A stretch of DNA of 64,000 bases from Marasmius tenuissimus (lineage: Eukaryota > Basidiomycota > Agaricomycetes > Agaricales > Marasmiaceae), in assembly GCA_029532415.1 (NCBI GenBank), contig JAQOTA010000050.1, forward strand, positions 2,356,001-2,420,000, read 5' to 3'. Positions within the stretch are counted from its first letter, which is position 1; the number at the start of each line of letters is the position of its first letter. The notes below the pieces were generated by a model, which made no database searches, was not told the DNA's origin, and worked only from the letters and a program-made list of their open reading frames with translations. Of the stretch, positions 21,885 through 32,449 are shown piece by piece. A program made the position numbers and the translations under genes.

Positions 21885-23487
21885 CTAGAAGTCTAGGTCT
21901 GGTTTGTTGGTGTAGGGATCGTTTTCGGGACGCGGGTCAGAGTACTGAGGATTGACAGTAGACGTAGACGGCGTGGAAAATTGAGCAGGAGGGGTGCCAG
22001 GAAGAAAGAGTCCCGACCCGGAATTGTTGCTGTCGCTCGTGCCTGATATCATAGCCTCGAATTCTGCCATGGTCATTTCAAAATCATTGGACTCGTTGTC
22101 TTGAGTCAGGTCAATGGGATCGATGCGTGCCTTCTTTCGTGGACGGAGGGCCATGGTGGATCTGTCTGATGGATAAACCTGAGTGAGTAAGACGCTCATG
22201 ATGATCCAGCTTCAGAACTCACCGGATACAGTGCCATCATTGGAATCGCATCCATCAGACTCCTCACCATCCGACTCAAGAATCCGACGTTGGTATTTCC
22301 GAGCAGGACGGTTGGTCTCTTTTGATGATCCGTTTTTGTTAGCACGATCAGAGTTCACCGATGTTTTCAACGTATCGGAAACAATTCCCTCGGTGTCTTC
22401 CCTCTCTACGGATCGGGGGGAGGGTAAGACACAGCTGTGCGGTATATGTTATTTACTGACCTTCATCATTGCTGCTTTTGTCATCGTCGTCATCTTCATC
22501 AGCGTCGTCATCGTCAACATCGGCGATTGATGAGGGGGGCCAAGAAGCAACAATGTGCTGAGGAATGGGTTTCCGCGTCACTGCAAAGTATTCAACATAT
22601 TGGTATGAGAGAGGAGGTGCCCAAACTTACCGATAAACAAGCGATTGCTCTCTGTACCACGGCCAGTAGGCCCTCGACTGATTTGTTGGATCTCATCGCC
22701 GGTAGGTTGAAGAAGATGCTGACATAATTCTAGTTTCTGTTTTTTGATTCCGGCGAAGACATACGGAGGGTAAGACTGATTCCATGTGCTATCAAGATAC
22801 TCGAAGGGTTTGGGTAGAGATTTTCGGATAAGCTTATCGATGTCATCGAAGGTGGCATTGGAGGGAATTTCCAACCCCAAGGTAAACTGTGCAGCATGAC
22901 CGCGTTGGGTGGCCTCAAAGAGGGCGCGTCGGGACGGTACCGCTGCAAATTTTGGCTTCAAAACCTTCAAACCGTCCACTGTGGTCTTTTCAAAGGTTTT
23001 AAGTACAAGACAGCTGTGCTGAGCATCATCAAGAGAACCTACTTTTGATGTGCCCCGTACGTCCATGAACACCGTACCTAGACAGAAAGTTTTGCTGGAA
23101 GGAAGGTGCTTCTTTTTGCCTTTCTCAGCGCCCTATAGCAAAATGTTAACAACGCCGTGAGTTGAGAGGGATAACTGGTCAAAGTACCTTTTGATCCTTC
23201 GCTTTGGTTTTCTTGGACTTGGACTTGAGGCCAGCTTTGGCCTCCTTGTTTGCACTTTCGAGAAGCTGCTCCGCCTCATCACCATCCAAGAGCGAGTCAA
23301 AGATAGCCTTGGCGCGTGCCCCTTGCTTTCTCTTACTCCCTGTGTTGGTTGAAGCATGATGGTCTTTCCGTTTGCAGGCGCAATGGATGCAAGCAACACG
23401 CGAACGGTCAGCATCCGAGTTGTCGGGGTCAGACTCGAAGTTGTCGCATTCATTGCAGTGCGTACAAGGTTTGGGTATGGAAGCCAT
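21885..23487 (-). CDS. Cys-rich accessory protein of the transposon, unknown function
   Basis: A multi-exon gene starting at ATG 23487 and ending at TAG 21885. The N-terminus has a compact possible metal-binding motif, CTHCNECDNFES then CIHCACKRKDHH (C-x2-C-x2-C ... C-x2-C-x-C ... HH). A Lys/Ala-rich segment follows (SKSKKTKAKDQK). The middle domain reads FCLGTVFMDVRGTSKVGSLD ... PSRRALFEATQRGHAAQF ... YLDSTWNQSYPPYVFAGIKK. The C-terminal half is acidic and low in complexity (DDDDADEDDDD; DLTQDNESNDFEMTMAEFEA) with a basic patch RPRKKARID that could be a nuclear signal. It is convergent with the transposase and ends 280 bp from it. I do not recognise the family. Its position suggests a second mobility protein or a DNA/chromatin-binding helper. 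Internal exon borders near 22200-22600 and 23073-23180 are approximate. Confidence 0.65.
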
Positions 23488-24689
23488 GATTGAACTGGGA
23501 GGAGAGAACAAGATGAAAGTGTAAGGAAGGGTCGCCCGAATACGTGGCGTGGAACTTTATGAACAAAAAATTCAAGCTCAGTTTTTCGCGGACCCATGGT
23601 GGCACGGTGCAAGGCAACATAATATATAAGGAAGGATCCAAGGCATATCAGCGCTACCAGACAGAATACGGGAAGAGAGGCCGGACATGGGGCCATGGTA
23701 CCATAAACGTCTATGAAGGCTAGCAATATCTAAGTTCCCGTGGACAACAGCAGATTCAATGCCGAGCGTACGAGAAAAAACTCACCCTCTGTCCAAACTT
23801 GAATCAAATGCTTGAATCCCGGTAATTGCCGTCTTCCTCATAGCAGGCTCTCTCTCCGAGGCTCCAGGGCGGGTCTCAAAAACTCAGGGTTTGAACACTG
23901 AGCTGCTAGACTTCAGTAGGGAGGATTCAGAAAGGAGCGGAGCAGGTCATTGCAAAAAAAAGGCCCCGCACAGTGGTTCCTTTCCAAACCAACCAACTAA
24001 ACCAACCAAGAAAGGGTTTGGTGTCTTCTATGCTTCCAGTTCTGTTGCGAAACTCCGAGACAATCGAGCAATGCAAGTTGATGTTAATGTCTCTGAACAA
24101 CCTGATACTGAGTTAAAAGTGTATTAGAAACATAGGATAACTCACATAGACCGAGCCGGCTGTTCTGTCTGTCCATTTGTCCCCAAAAGGATAAGAAATG
24201 CCCTCCATTAGCCGGTGAGCTGTAGTGTCATTCGAGGCCATTCGGGCAGCTAAGGCACATCCCAAACTCAACTACCAGATATTGGATCCAGCAGTCACGG
24301 TGGAATCATCTCCTATGCTGATTCTGGGCATTCAACTGCCCCTGGTATTGTCGTCCTGAGTGTGAGCATGGGGAGAAGGAGGAGATGAGGAAGAGATGAA
24401 AGGTTGAACGGGGAAAATGGGACTAGGCAAAGCGCGTCGTACGATTCAACGAAGCCTGATCAACAAATCCCATGTGACCGGAAAATGCGGACCCGGACTC
24501 GGACCGTAGATGTCGATGAGAAGTTGCGTGCGAACATGACCCGACCGCGCGCGCGCGACTCCATGATTTTTGGCCGACTCAGCGATCTAATTATCTGAGT
24601 GCTCAACAAAGCCGAGGTACATTCGATGAGGTGCGCATGTACATTCAGTATTGTAAAGGGTGTGCTAAAATTTGTGGAGTCGCGCCAGT
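23488..24689. other. Non-coding right arm of the 7.1-kb transposon
   Basis: About 1.2 kb with no recognised gene. It contains a GCGCGCGCGCG tract near 24547 and a poly-A run near 23956. Such long subterminal regions often hold transposase-binding sites, but I cannot identify them. Confidence 0.5.
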
Positions 24690-24721
24690 GGTTTTATTTT
24701 TTGTGCAAACGGAGGAGGATA
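24690..24721 (-). repeat. Right terminal inverted repeat of the 7.1-kb transposon
   Basis: Reverse complement of the left terminal repeat with one mismatch. GTAACC follows directly. Confidence 0.85.
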
Positions 24722-24727
24722 GTAACC
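24722..24727 (+). repeat. Target-site duplication (right) of the 7.1-kb transposon
   Basis: GTAACC, identical to 17592-17597. Confidence 0.8.
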
Positions 24728-26148
24728 ACAAAACACGTCGCATTGCCTTCTCCTCGCGTGCTACTGGCGCTTTCATTGGAGCGCAATCTGAAAAGGATGA
24801 AAGTGGGTCGAAGGCGAGTCATGATGAAGAGAGGGGGAGTAGTTGGTGAAGGGAAAAACTTGTCGAAGGAGTGCTACTTGAAGTGGTTACAGTCGGTAAT
24901 GCTCATTTGGGACGGTGAAATCTTGATTGGGGTTTTGAGAGACATCAACTGCCCCTTCCCCTTGTTCTTTCTATCTAGGAATGTATGTATACATTAGGTC
25001 AAGATATATATCGACTCATAATGACCACCGAGGGGGGTAGTGGGCGAAGGATCTTCTTATCAACTCGAAAATTTGTTATCAGCGCGGAACCAGCATTTGG
25101 GACGTGACATCATCACGCTGATAATCTATGTTTTGAATGCGTAGCAACACCGGGTATTACCAAACTTTACCAAACCCGTCACATTCGGTGACTTCCATCA
25201 CCGCCTTTCGCGAGTTTCGCGCCCTCGTCTCGTCCGGCTTCGACATTACTTCTCACTATTCCCAGCTATGCCCCCGTTAAGTATCGGAAAATCTTCTTAT
25301 TATCATGCAAAATAAGCCTACCGATACCGAGAGTCTCCCGATGACATCTCCTTTCATGATCACAGTATCAGTATTTTACTTGTGCCCAAAATCACCATCT
25401 TTTATTCTATATCTCAACGAATGGGGCTCCCCACCTCTTTATGTTGGCTCAGTATATGCAGACATAAGTCAAGAATGATTCCAAAAAAAGTCCGACGAGA
25501 AAGAGTGGAGGATTGCACCCCCAAGCCAATTTGTCCCAAATGATGATCGTATCCCAAATGGGCATTACCGACTGTATGTAAAGTGCAAGCGCGCAAATTC
25601 AGGCCCAGGTTTGGAACCGATAATATGCCGGCCGAATAGCGCCGATGCCACGACTAAGTAGTAAGAACCTCCTAGTTCCCGCAATTGCGACGTCCCTCAT
25701 GCGCCCACCAGGGTCCACAGAGTCCACCCTCATCTGCCTCCAAATGCAGGCTGAGTTTGTGCCAACTCAGCGCGAAGAACTCAAGACGGTCACGGGCCAA
25801 TGAAGATTGGAACTCTCACGTTCTCACCATTGGAGGCCAGTAGACTGATCTCAATCATTCGTTGGTCGGAGCTATAGCGTCAACTTCGCACTGCACTAAA
25901 CTTCTCCTCCAATGAGATTACTCCACCAATCCAATCGGTCATTACTAGCTAGCTGTAGAGTCTAGACCCTCCCTTTGAATTGGTTTGTATCAGGAGGCGC
26001 TGTTCAGGAAGTATCAAAATCATTTAACGAAACTTGGAATCAAACTCTCTAGTTCATCGCACATCTCCCGTTATGCCCTGGAGGACTGTCATCGACGTAT
26101 TTAACAAATGATGGTGAAACACTGGGCACTCTTTCCCTCGCCTTTACT
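24728..26148. other. Intergenic region right of the transposon
   Basis: No gene recognised. Short frames only, including a 60-codon minus frame at 25414-25596 that lacks motifs. Confidence 0.5.
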
Positions 26149-27310
26149 ATGGACCCCACCCTGTACACTTCCCTCGTCACCAGAAGAGGCTTCGATTATA
26201 CATATTATCACTCTCGTGCTTCCGGAGATCGTCCTACTTTACTCTTCATTCACGGGTTCCCTTCGACCTCTGAAGGATGGCGTAAACAAATCGAGTATTT
26301 TCAACCGCTAGGTTACGGGATTCTCGCACCGGATATGTTAGGCTCGGGAAGATCATCAAGACCGCTGGAGTTGGAGGATTACAAGTTGAATCTCGTTGCA
26401 TCGGACATGGTGGAAATTTTAGGAGCTGAAGGTCTAGAGGAAGTCGTGGGCATTGGACATGATTGGTACGTCCACAACATGAGTTCTCTTATCCCCGAAA
26501 GCCGATCCTGTACCGTATAGGGGCTGCGTCGTACTTTCACGCCTCTCCATTCTATATCCTGAACGGTTTCTAGGATTCGTGTGGCTAGGATCCTCGTTTA
26601 TGGATCCCGTCACGGAGCACTTCGACTTGGACAGCCTCATGAGGACAACAAGAGAGTCCCTCGGACACGAGAGTTACGGTTTTTGGAAATTCTTCCAGCG
26701 ACGAGACGCGGCGGATGTTGTTCAAGACCACGTCGATAGCTTCCTTCAGCTCATGTATCCGAAAGACCCTTCGTATTGGCTCGTGTACATGGCATTGCCC
26801 GGGAAGACCGACCAGTGGATTGAAGACGATATGCAGCCTGGGTACCCAAGTTATATGTCTGAAGCAGTGAGTGCTCCATCATAAGGTTTCCAAGCAATTG
26901 ACCGGGATACCCATTGGTGCGCATAGGATATAGCCAACGCTCGTAGAAGCGTACTCGAGAATGGAGGTATACGAGCATCGCTTAGCTGGTATATCTCTCA
27001 GCTTGAGAACACTGACCTCGAAGATAATATGGGTACGTTGCCTGTCTGAAACCCGAGGCACTCAGCTACTCACCTTTCCCGTGCAGCTCTCCCCAAAGAG
27101 CGGTGGTACATTCAACAGCCCTCTTTTTACGCTATAGGACTTCGAGACGCGATATGTCCCTCACAACGAGGGAAGACGACGATGGAGAAATATGCTCGCG
27201 CTGAGGTCAGAGTGGCGGAATTCGAAACTGGGCACTGGATCCACCTTGAAGCTCCGAGCTTGTTGAACAGAGAGCTGGAAGCTTGGTTGACCGAGTTGGC
27301 TGATACTTAA
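26149..27310 (+). CDS. Soluble epoxide-hydrolase-like alpha/beta hydrolase
   Basis: Four exons (26149-26465, 26521-26866, 26927-27032, 27087-27310) join in frame to 330 residues. The start is MDPTLYTSLVTRRGFDYTYY. The oxyanion-hole motif is HGFP (LLFIHGFPSTSEGW). The nucleophile elbow GIGHDWGC, with Asp as nucleophile, is rebuilt exactly across the first intron. A cap domain follows (FDLDSLMRTTRESLGHESYG ... YWLVYMALPG), then the acid region DAICPSQRGK and the catalytic His in FETGHWIHLEAP. HGFP with G-x-D-W-G is the mark of epoxide hydrolases rather than serine esterases. The enzyme would add water to epoxides to give vicinal diols in the cytosol. No signal peptide is seen. The natural substrate is unknown. 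Confidence 0.85.
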
Positions 27311-27633
27311 TACTCGTATGACCGTTCTCTAACGTATGGCCGAAACAAGAAGTTTAACTATATCCATTCGTGACACCAATATGCACCCATACCGAGTCCT
27401 CTAATCAGCAAGCCAAGTCGTGAAAAGTAAGTGTACGAGTAAAATACCGAGTGTAAAGCGAGACTCGTAAAAAGATAACATACCGCAAAGTAGCTAAATG
27501 AACCTGTAGGAATCATTACAAGTGGGAGTGAGTACATTACTCATGGATTGTTCTATCCACGGTCCAAAAATTCGATCGTAACAGTACATTAGAAGTCGTC
27601 AATTTGATTCTGATTTCTCGTCAATCGTGACAG

Positions 27634-29300
27634 TCAATCCTCCTTCTTGCCCAAAGCAGAGTCAGACCCGTTCAACACAGCAGCAGGAAGGTTCTGAGGG
27701 GTCATCGTAGGGGAAGATTCAAGGGACGAAAGACCATCGTCGCTGGGAACACGACTGAGCGAGGGGCTGGAACGACCAGAAGTCGAGCCTGTAGATGACC
27801 GAGAGGACTCTGCCAGCTCTTTGCGGAGCGCTTCGAGTTCCCGCTCAAATCTAAGGAAACACAAACGTCAGCTTCAGGGGGGAGTGACGAAAGAAACTGT
27901 CAACATACTTGCGACCGAACACTTCGATGTAATACCCTCCACCGTTCCAGACACTGACCGAGAATATGACCATGAGGAATACCCCGCTCCAGAACGCGCT
28001 GTCATATAGTACGTAGACGGCTGGAACTTGGGTCAGGACGGTATACACTGCAAAAAATGACGCAAGTCGATTAGAGGTGGCGAAGATCGGGAGCGACAAG
28101 GAACATACATAGTTGCCCTGTCATGAATGAGAAGATACGACTATTCGCGGGAACAGCTGATAACGCCTTTCCGATAAGACCTCGTTTTTCATTGAGAAGG
28201 AACGAGAATGAGGTCGTGCGCTGGCCAGATTCGATCTTTGCCCATCGGTCCACCAGGACAAACTTGTAGTACAACAATTGCCAGACTACGTCTAGAGCAC
28301 CGGTTAGTCGCTGACCAAAGCCATTGAGATGACGGTTCTCACAAATTCCACCAGTGAGAAGCATCGCACGGAGAGGATTAATGTGTGCGAGTTCGTTCAG
28401 CGCGGGGAAACGCTGGTGAGCATCAGGATAGAAGTGTCTAGAACGTGATACCATGATGAGCACGTGCCCGCGGCGGATAACACGCAAACGTGTCCTACCT
28501 TATGACGGTGAAAGTGAAGGGAGGATAAATGTGAATGAAGAGCGAGGTGACCTTGTCAAGGTCATGGAATACCAGACTGTTCCTCCAAGTGATGACAGCG
28601 CTGGCGAGAGACCCATTGGAGAGACAGTAACACGCGACGAACAAGGCAGCATTCGAAGGGAAGAACCACAAATAGACGAAGTTGATGATTGTGACGAAGT
28701 AGCACAGGTCGAAAAGGAAGTAGTGGAATCCGCGTTTCTTGTACAGATAGGCGCGTGTAGTGAGGAGACTCCCGCCTATAACCGTGTATACGACGTGAAT
28801 CCACCTATACACGATTAAAAAAGTGGTCAGTGACGTGGTGACACGAGCGGGTGAACACGCACTGGGGTGCCAAGTTGAGCATCAACGCAGAGCACAAAAG
28901 AGTCATCACTCCGACGAAAAACGACACTTTTTCGCGGGTACGGACAACTTTATCGGATTGCCAAGTTATCTGGAGCTTGTTCATACGTTGGGCAACCTAG
29001 TCATCGAGGGTGAGGTTTCTGCGTTGACTCTATAGAGGACAAGGTTCACCTTCAGCTTGAAGTTCTTCACTTCTTTCTCGAAGTTCTCTGCCAGCAGATC
29101 CCCAGAAAGGTCGCGCATCTTGAAGGTCTCTTCTGCCTTCATCTTCAGTCTATCGCTGTGTTTCTGCAGTCTCCGTTGTAAAAGATCCACATGTGAATCG
29201 AAATACGTTTCCATCGTGTCTATAGGCGATAGTTGGAGCATTACAAGTTCATAGAGAACGGTAAGCAAGACTCACCTAACAATGTAAAACCACTGGTCAT
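27634..29300 (-). CDS. GPC1: Glycerophosphocholine acyltransferase GPC1-like (DUF2838) membrane protein
   Basis: The first small exon, MTSGFTLL (ATG 29300), splices over 29222-29272 into DTMETYFDSHVDLLQRRLQK. A Lys-rich helical N-terminus follows. Membrane segments contain the diagnostic block YKKRGFHYFLFDLCYFVTII ... YLWFFPSN ... GSLASAVITWRNSLVFHDLD ... VTSLFIHIYPP, then YYKFVLVDRWAKIESGQRTT and SFSFLLNEKRGLIGKAL. The tail is Ser-rich and disordered (SSRSSTGSTSGRSSPSLSR) and ends GKKED at TGA 27634. This matches the fungal GPC1/DUF2838 family, which acylates glycerophosphocholine to lysophosphatidylcholine for phosphatidylcholine recycling, probably at the ER. It is divergent from the DUF1748 gene, with about 316 bp between start codons. 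Confidence 0.85.
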
Positions 29301-29616
29301 TTCTTCCTTCAGAAAGCGGTCGAGAGGTGTCGCAAATATGCCTTTGCCACTGTTCCTGCGTGGCGTATCTGAGCCTGACATTGTGTTTTATGAGATAAAG
29401 AGAACAATGGGAAGTAGGACCTGCGAACAGGTGGATGGTCAAACGGAGGTCAATGGGGTATGAGTCTGAGAATGTGGCAGGGCCAAGGCAACCGCTTAAT
29501 TTGTCTGCCAACACTTCACGAGCATGTGATTACGTCACCTCATACCTCCTTTGTTTCTTCCTCGCGGACGTCGACCACGTTTTTCCTGCACCTTATTCCC
29601 TTGAAGTTTCTTTTCG

Positions 29617-30108
29617 ATGCTAGGTAAACTCGGTATGTTTCTCTTTGAGTTAGGCAACATTCATAAATGACTCTTCAACAGTTCATCTGGGCTTTGATGC
29701 CCTCCTTATCAGTGCTTTTTTGGCTGGAGTGAAGAGGACCACTGGCCTAACGTACGTCTTCTGACCATCATTTCCTGGCGACATACAAACAGAAGCGTAT
29801 GGAAATAGGCCAGCCCTATCGCAAGTACCCAACAAAGATGTGCGACGTGAGTTCATTCCATAGCCAGCTGTTACGAAACCATTCTTATTCGTGTGACAGA
29901 GCTACTACGAACATATCTAGAGTTTGGTACGTGAATCTGGGTACACGGCCCAGGATGCGCTGAACTTAGACCGACTTGGATTACGCAGGAGAGTACGCAT
30001 TCGATTTAGCTGTGGTTTTCTTCGGGGTGCGTCTTGCTTCCAAGTTCTGGTGGATTGTCTACTCACATCCATGCTCAGAGGTCTTCCTCATTCGAGAGAA
30101 GGCGGTAA
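29617..30108 (+). CDS. Small conserved fungal protein, DUF1748 family
   Basis: A five-exon gene for only about 72 residues, mostly missed by simple ORF calling because each exon is tiny. The protein begins MLGKLVHLGFDALLISAFLA and continues GVKRTTGLTPALSQVPNKDV. The later part reads RTYLEFGEYAFDLAVVFFG and ends RSSSFERRR at TAA 30106-30108. Exon borders: after CTC-G at about 29632, then introns near 29750-29812, 29848-29900, 29931-29988 and 30027-30079, all GT-AG. The FDALLIS ... AGVKR-TTG ... GE-FD pattern and the length fit DUF1748, a conserved small fungal family that I believe is mitochondrial. Function unknown. It is convergent with OST2, 213 bp away. Confidence 0.8.
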
Positions 30109-30321
30109 ATAGCCCTGGGCTCCCATCCATCCGTCTACCCTGTGCGCCCAGTCAATCCCCATCCCACCACGAGGTCCTGATACACCCGTTAGATCATATT
30201 GTCGTCTCTTGCTTTCGGTTCGAGTCAGGTTCTACGACTCTTTGTATATTATTCACATCCAGCTCATATTCATCGCACCAATGCATATCTTATAATCAGA
30301 GGGTCTGAATTTCATTTCCGT

Positions 30322-30795
30322 TCATCCTAAGAAGTTGAAGACGAAGAAATGCAATACTATCGAGCCAAGCGCGAAATCCGCGAATGCTCTGGGTATGGCG
30401 TGAGCGAAGTGACGAACGTGTGGTATAGATTAAACGCACCTCTCCGGAGAAATTTCCTTGAATTCACTTCTATTCTCTGGGTTGACCTGCGAGCGCAGTG
30501 AAGCGGTAAGGACGAATTGACCGACAGTGCTCGAGAAACTGAATGGTAGCCAAGTGAGACTCGACTCTTCGAGGACCTGAACTTGAGCTTACCCTGCGAG
30601 AAACGCGTTGAAAGGGAAGTTGGTGACGAGAACGCAATACAGGAATTGCAAGGCGCCAGATATCATGAGGAAGACCAGGAATGCGTCGATGAATTTGAGA
30701 CGGTCGGTAGTTTGTTCATTGTAGGCCTTCCATAACATGAGCAGAGTGTTTTGGTTCGAAGCCTTTGCAGGCGTAGCCGTCGCTTTTGGAGCCAT
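30322..30795 (-). CDS. OST2: Oligosaccharyltransferase subunit OST2/DAD1
   Basis: Starts at ATG 30795 (MAPKATATPAKASNQNTLLM) and stops at TGA 30322. The first exon contains LWKAYNEQTTDRLKFIDAFL, VFLMISGALQFLYCVLVTNF and PFNAFLAG, which are hallmark DAD1/OST2 sequences. Later small exons give SSTVGQFVLTASLRSQVNPE, FKEISPERAFADFALGSIVL and the end HFFVFNFLG. Length (about 130 residues) and three hydrophobic segments fit the family. It is a subunit of the ER oligosaccharyltransferase that transfers glycans to Asn residues of nascent proteins. The start codon is 188 bp from that of the divergent mitoribosomal gene, so the two share a promoter region. Confidence 0.92.
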
Positions 30796-30983
30796 CCTGG
30801 AAGAGGAACGAGTGAGAATGAAGATGGAGAACGTTGAGTTGTTGGAATACGACACGTTCGCGTGGGGAGAGCAGCCTGGGAACATTTTACCAAACAGGTC
30901 GCAACGTCGCGTCCCGAAAAACTTCCCTTCCCGACGTCCGTCACGTTCATTTCTTCTGGTTTCTCTGAACTTGTTTGGGGACG

Positions 30984-32186
30984 ATGTATCGCATTGGAAA
31001 CTGCTTCTCGAGACTGAGAACGTGCACAAGGTATCAGCCGTCAACATGGCATCTACGCAGGCTTCACTCCCCGGTACAACTAAAATATCGCATTGAAGAG
31101 GGTCTCGGAGAGTTCCTTCCACCACCAGCACTCCGAACGGTTGCGGTGGACTACCAGCAGGGTCTCTTGAACAGGCTGAACGAGGAAGTTCGAGGTGAGT
31201 TGCACGTTTCTCTTTCCCTTGAATAACATCTGAAACTTTCGAAGGCACGGAATTGGAGGGCATGTCTGTAGTCGACACTATTGTTCAAACTTCGGTGGAA
31301 AGGAATAAAGTTCTTGCTTTCAACTACGCTAGCTTAGCGTTGAATAACCATTTCTTCCTGGAGCACCTGGTACGTCTATCTCATGCATAATTTTGCCCCC
31401 ATGAGTACTCAACTTTTTTTCCAGCGGCCCATTCCCAATGACGCCGAAGACCACCAACACAAAATATCCTTACATCTTCAGGAAGAAATCAGAAGACAAC
31501 ACGGAAGTCTCGCGCAACTAAAATCCACATTCTCAGCGGCAGCACTGGGCATGTTCACCAACGGCTGGGTCTGGCTGGTCACCGACGCCGCCGGAAACCT
31601 CGCAGTTCTCCCCACATTTGGTCCTGGAACCCTCCTCGTCCGTTCCCGAACGTACATAGGTCCAACATGGGACTCTGAACTGGGCATGGACATGCTTCAA
31701 GCCGTACGAGGTACCCCTCTCACCCCAGACGACCCGTACGCAGCGGAACTGGGAGGTTCATCTGCGACGTCTTCCAATCCCACATCTCGACCGCCACCCC
31801 CTGGAGTTTCTCCCTCCTCACCTGCTTCAGGCGTTTCGGGCTCAAACCCCATGTCTCCGCTTAACCCCCCTCAGTCTCGTTCCGTTCACACATCTCCCGT
31901 CCGTCGTAGAGAAGATATGCCTCTCCAGGCTGGATTATATAACGACCCTTCCACGCCGAGACGGGGACACAGTCGTCAAGACCTTTATCTCATGGGCGAA
32001 CAGCTTTTCCCGTTGTTCTGTGTCTCTGTTAACGAGCACGCTTGGATGAGTGCAGGATACGGCGTCTGGGGCAAGGAGGAGTGGTTGAAGAAATTCTGGA
32101 GTGTGGTGGATTGGGAGAAGGTTAGCAAGAACTATGCTTACTACTCTACCACGGAGGCAAAGCAGGAGGCGTTGGACCAAAACTAG
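30984..32186 (+). CDS. Mitochondrial small-subunit ribosomal protein of the Fe/Mn-SOD fold (mS42/mS43, RSM26/MRP1-like)
   Basis: Three exons (30984-31194, 31245-31369, 31425-32186) join in frame to 365 residues. ATG 30984 opens an Arg-rich mitochondrial presequence (MYRIGNCFSRLRTCTRYQPS). The SOD-like N-domain follows (IEEGLGEFLPPPALRTVAVD ... NYASLALNNHFFLEHL). The C-domain has AALGMFTNGWVWLVTDAAGN and later LFPLFCVSVNEHAWMSAGYG and WKLKKFW-like WGKEEWLKKFWSVVDWEKVS. A low-complexity Pro/Ser insert (about residues 205-270) separates the two halves of the C-domain. Some SOD metal-site motifs are altered (HAWMSAGYG where SODs have D-x-WEHAYY), as expected for the ribosomal paralogues rather than an active dismutase. 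Confidence 0.8.
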
Positions 32187-32449
32187 AGATTCCGTGTCAC
32201 AGCTCGTCGGACCCTTATTAGTTACATCTAAAGTACACCATACACCACTGCTCATACATCTAATTTTCAACCATAAACAATCAAACGGAGTTATATTCGT
32301 TTCATCCGACTTGCGGGCCTATATGATAGGTTCTACTTAGCTGAAATAAATGAGCATTGCTAAACAATACAGGACAACAGCACTATCGAAGTACAATAGA
32401 ACGACGGAAGGTATGTGGGTTTCACTTGAATACATACAGTATATCTTGT

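Larger units (their letters stand above)
17598..24721. mobile_element. 7.1-kb autonomous-looking DNA transposon with integrase-type (DDE) transposase and two extra genes
   Basis: The left end 17598-17629 and the right end 24690-24721 are terminal inverted repeats. The first 28 bp are identical (beginning TATCCTCCTCCGTTTGCAC) and 31 of 32 bp match. It is flanked by a perfect 6-bp direct repeat GTAACC (17592-17597 and 24722-24727). Subterminal DNA is rich in CGCG tracts at both ends (about 17756-17815 and 24537-24560). It carries three genes: a BTB-like gene (-), a six-exon rve/DDE transposase (+) and a Cys-rich gene (-). The right 1.2 kb is non-coding. An integrase-core transposase with a 6-bp target duplication agrees with what I recall of the eukaryotic IS3EU class. 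That class assignment is from memory and untested. All three frames appear intact, which suggests a young insertion. Confidence 0.88.

Noticed and set aside
24404..24997. Frames at the right end of the transposon (64 and 132 codons)
   Set aside because: They run across the terminal inverted repeat and show no motif; the element end explains the sequence.
31478..31693. Minus-strand frame within the mitoribosomal gene
   Set aside because: Antisense shadow of a well-supported exon.
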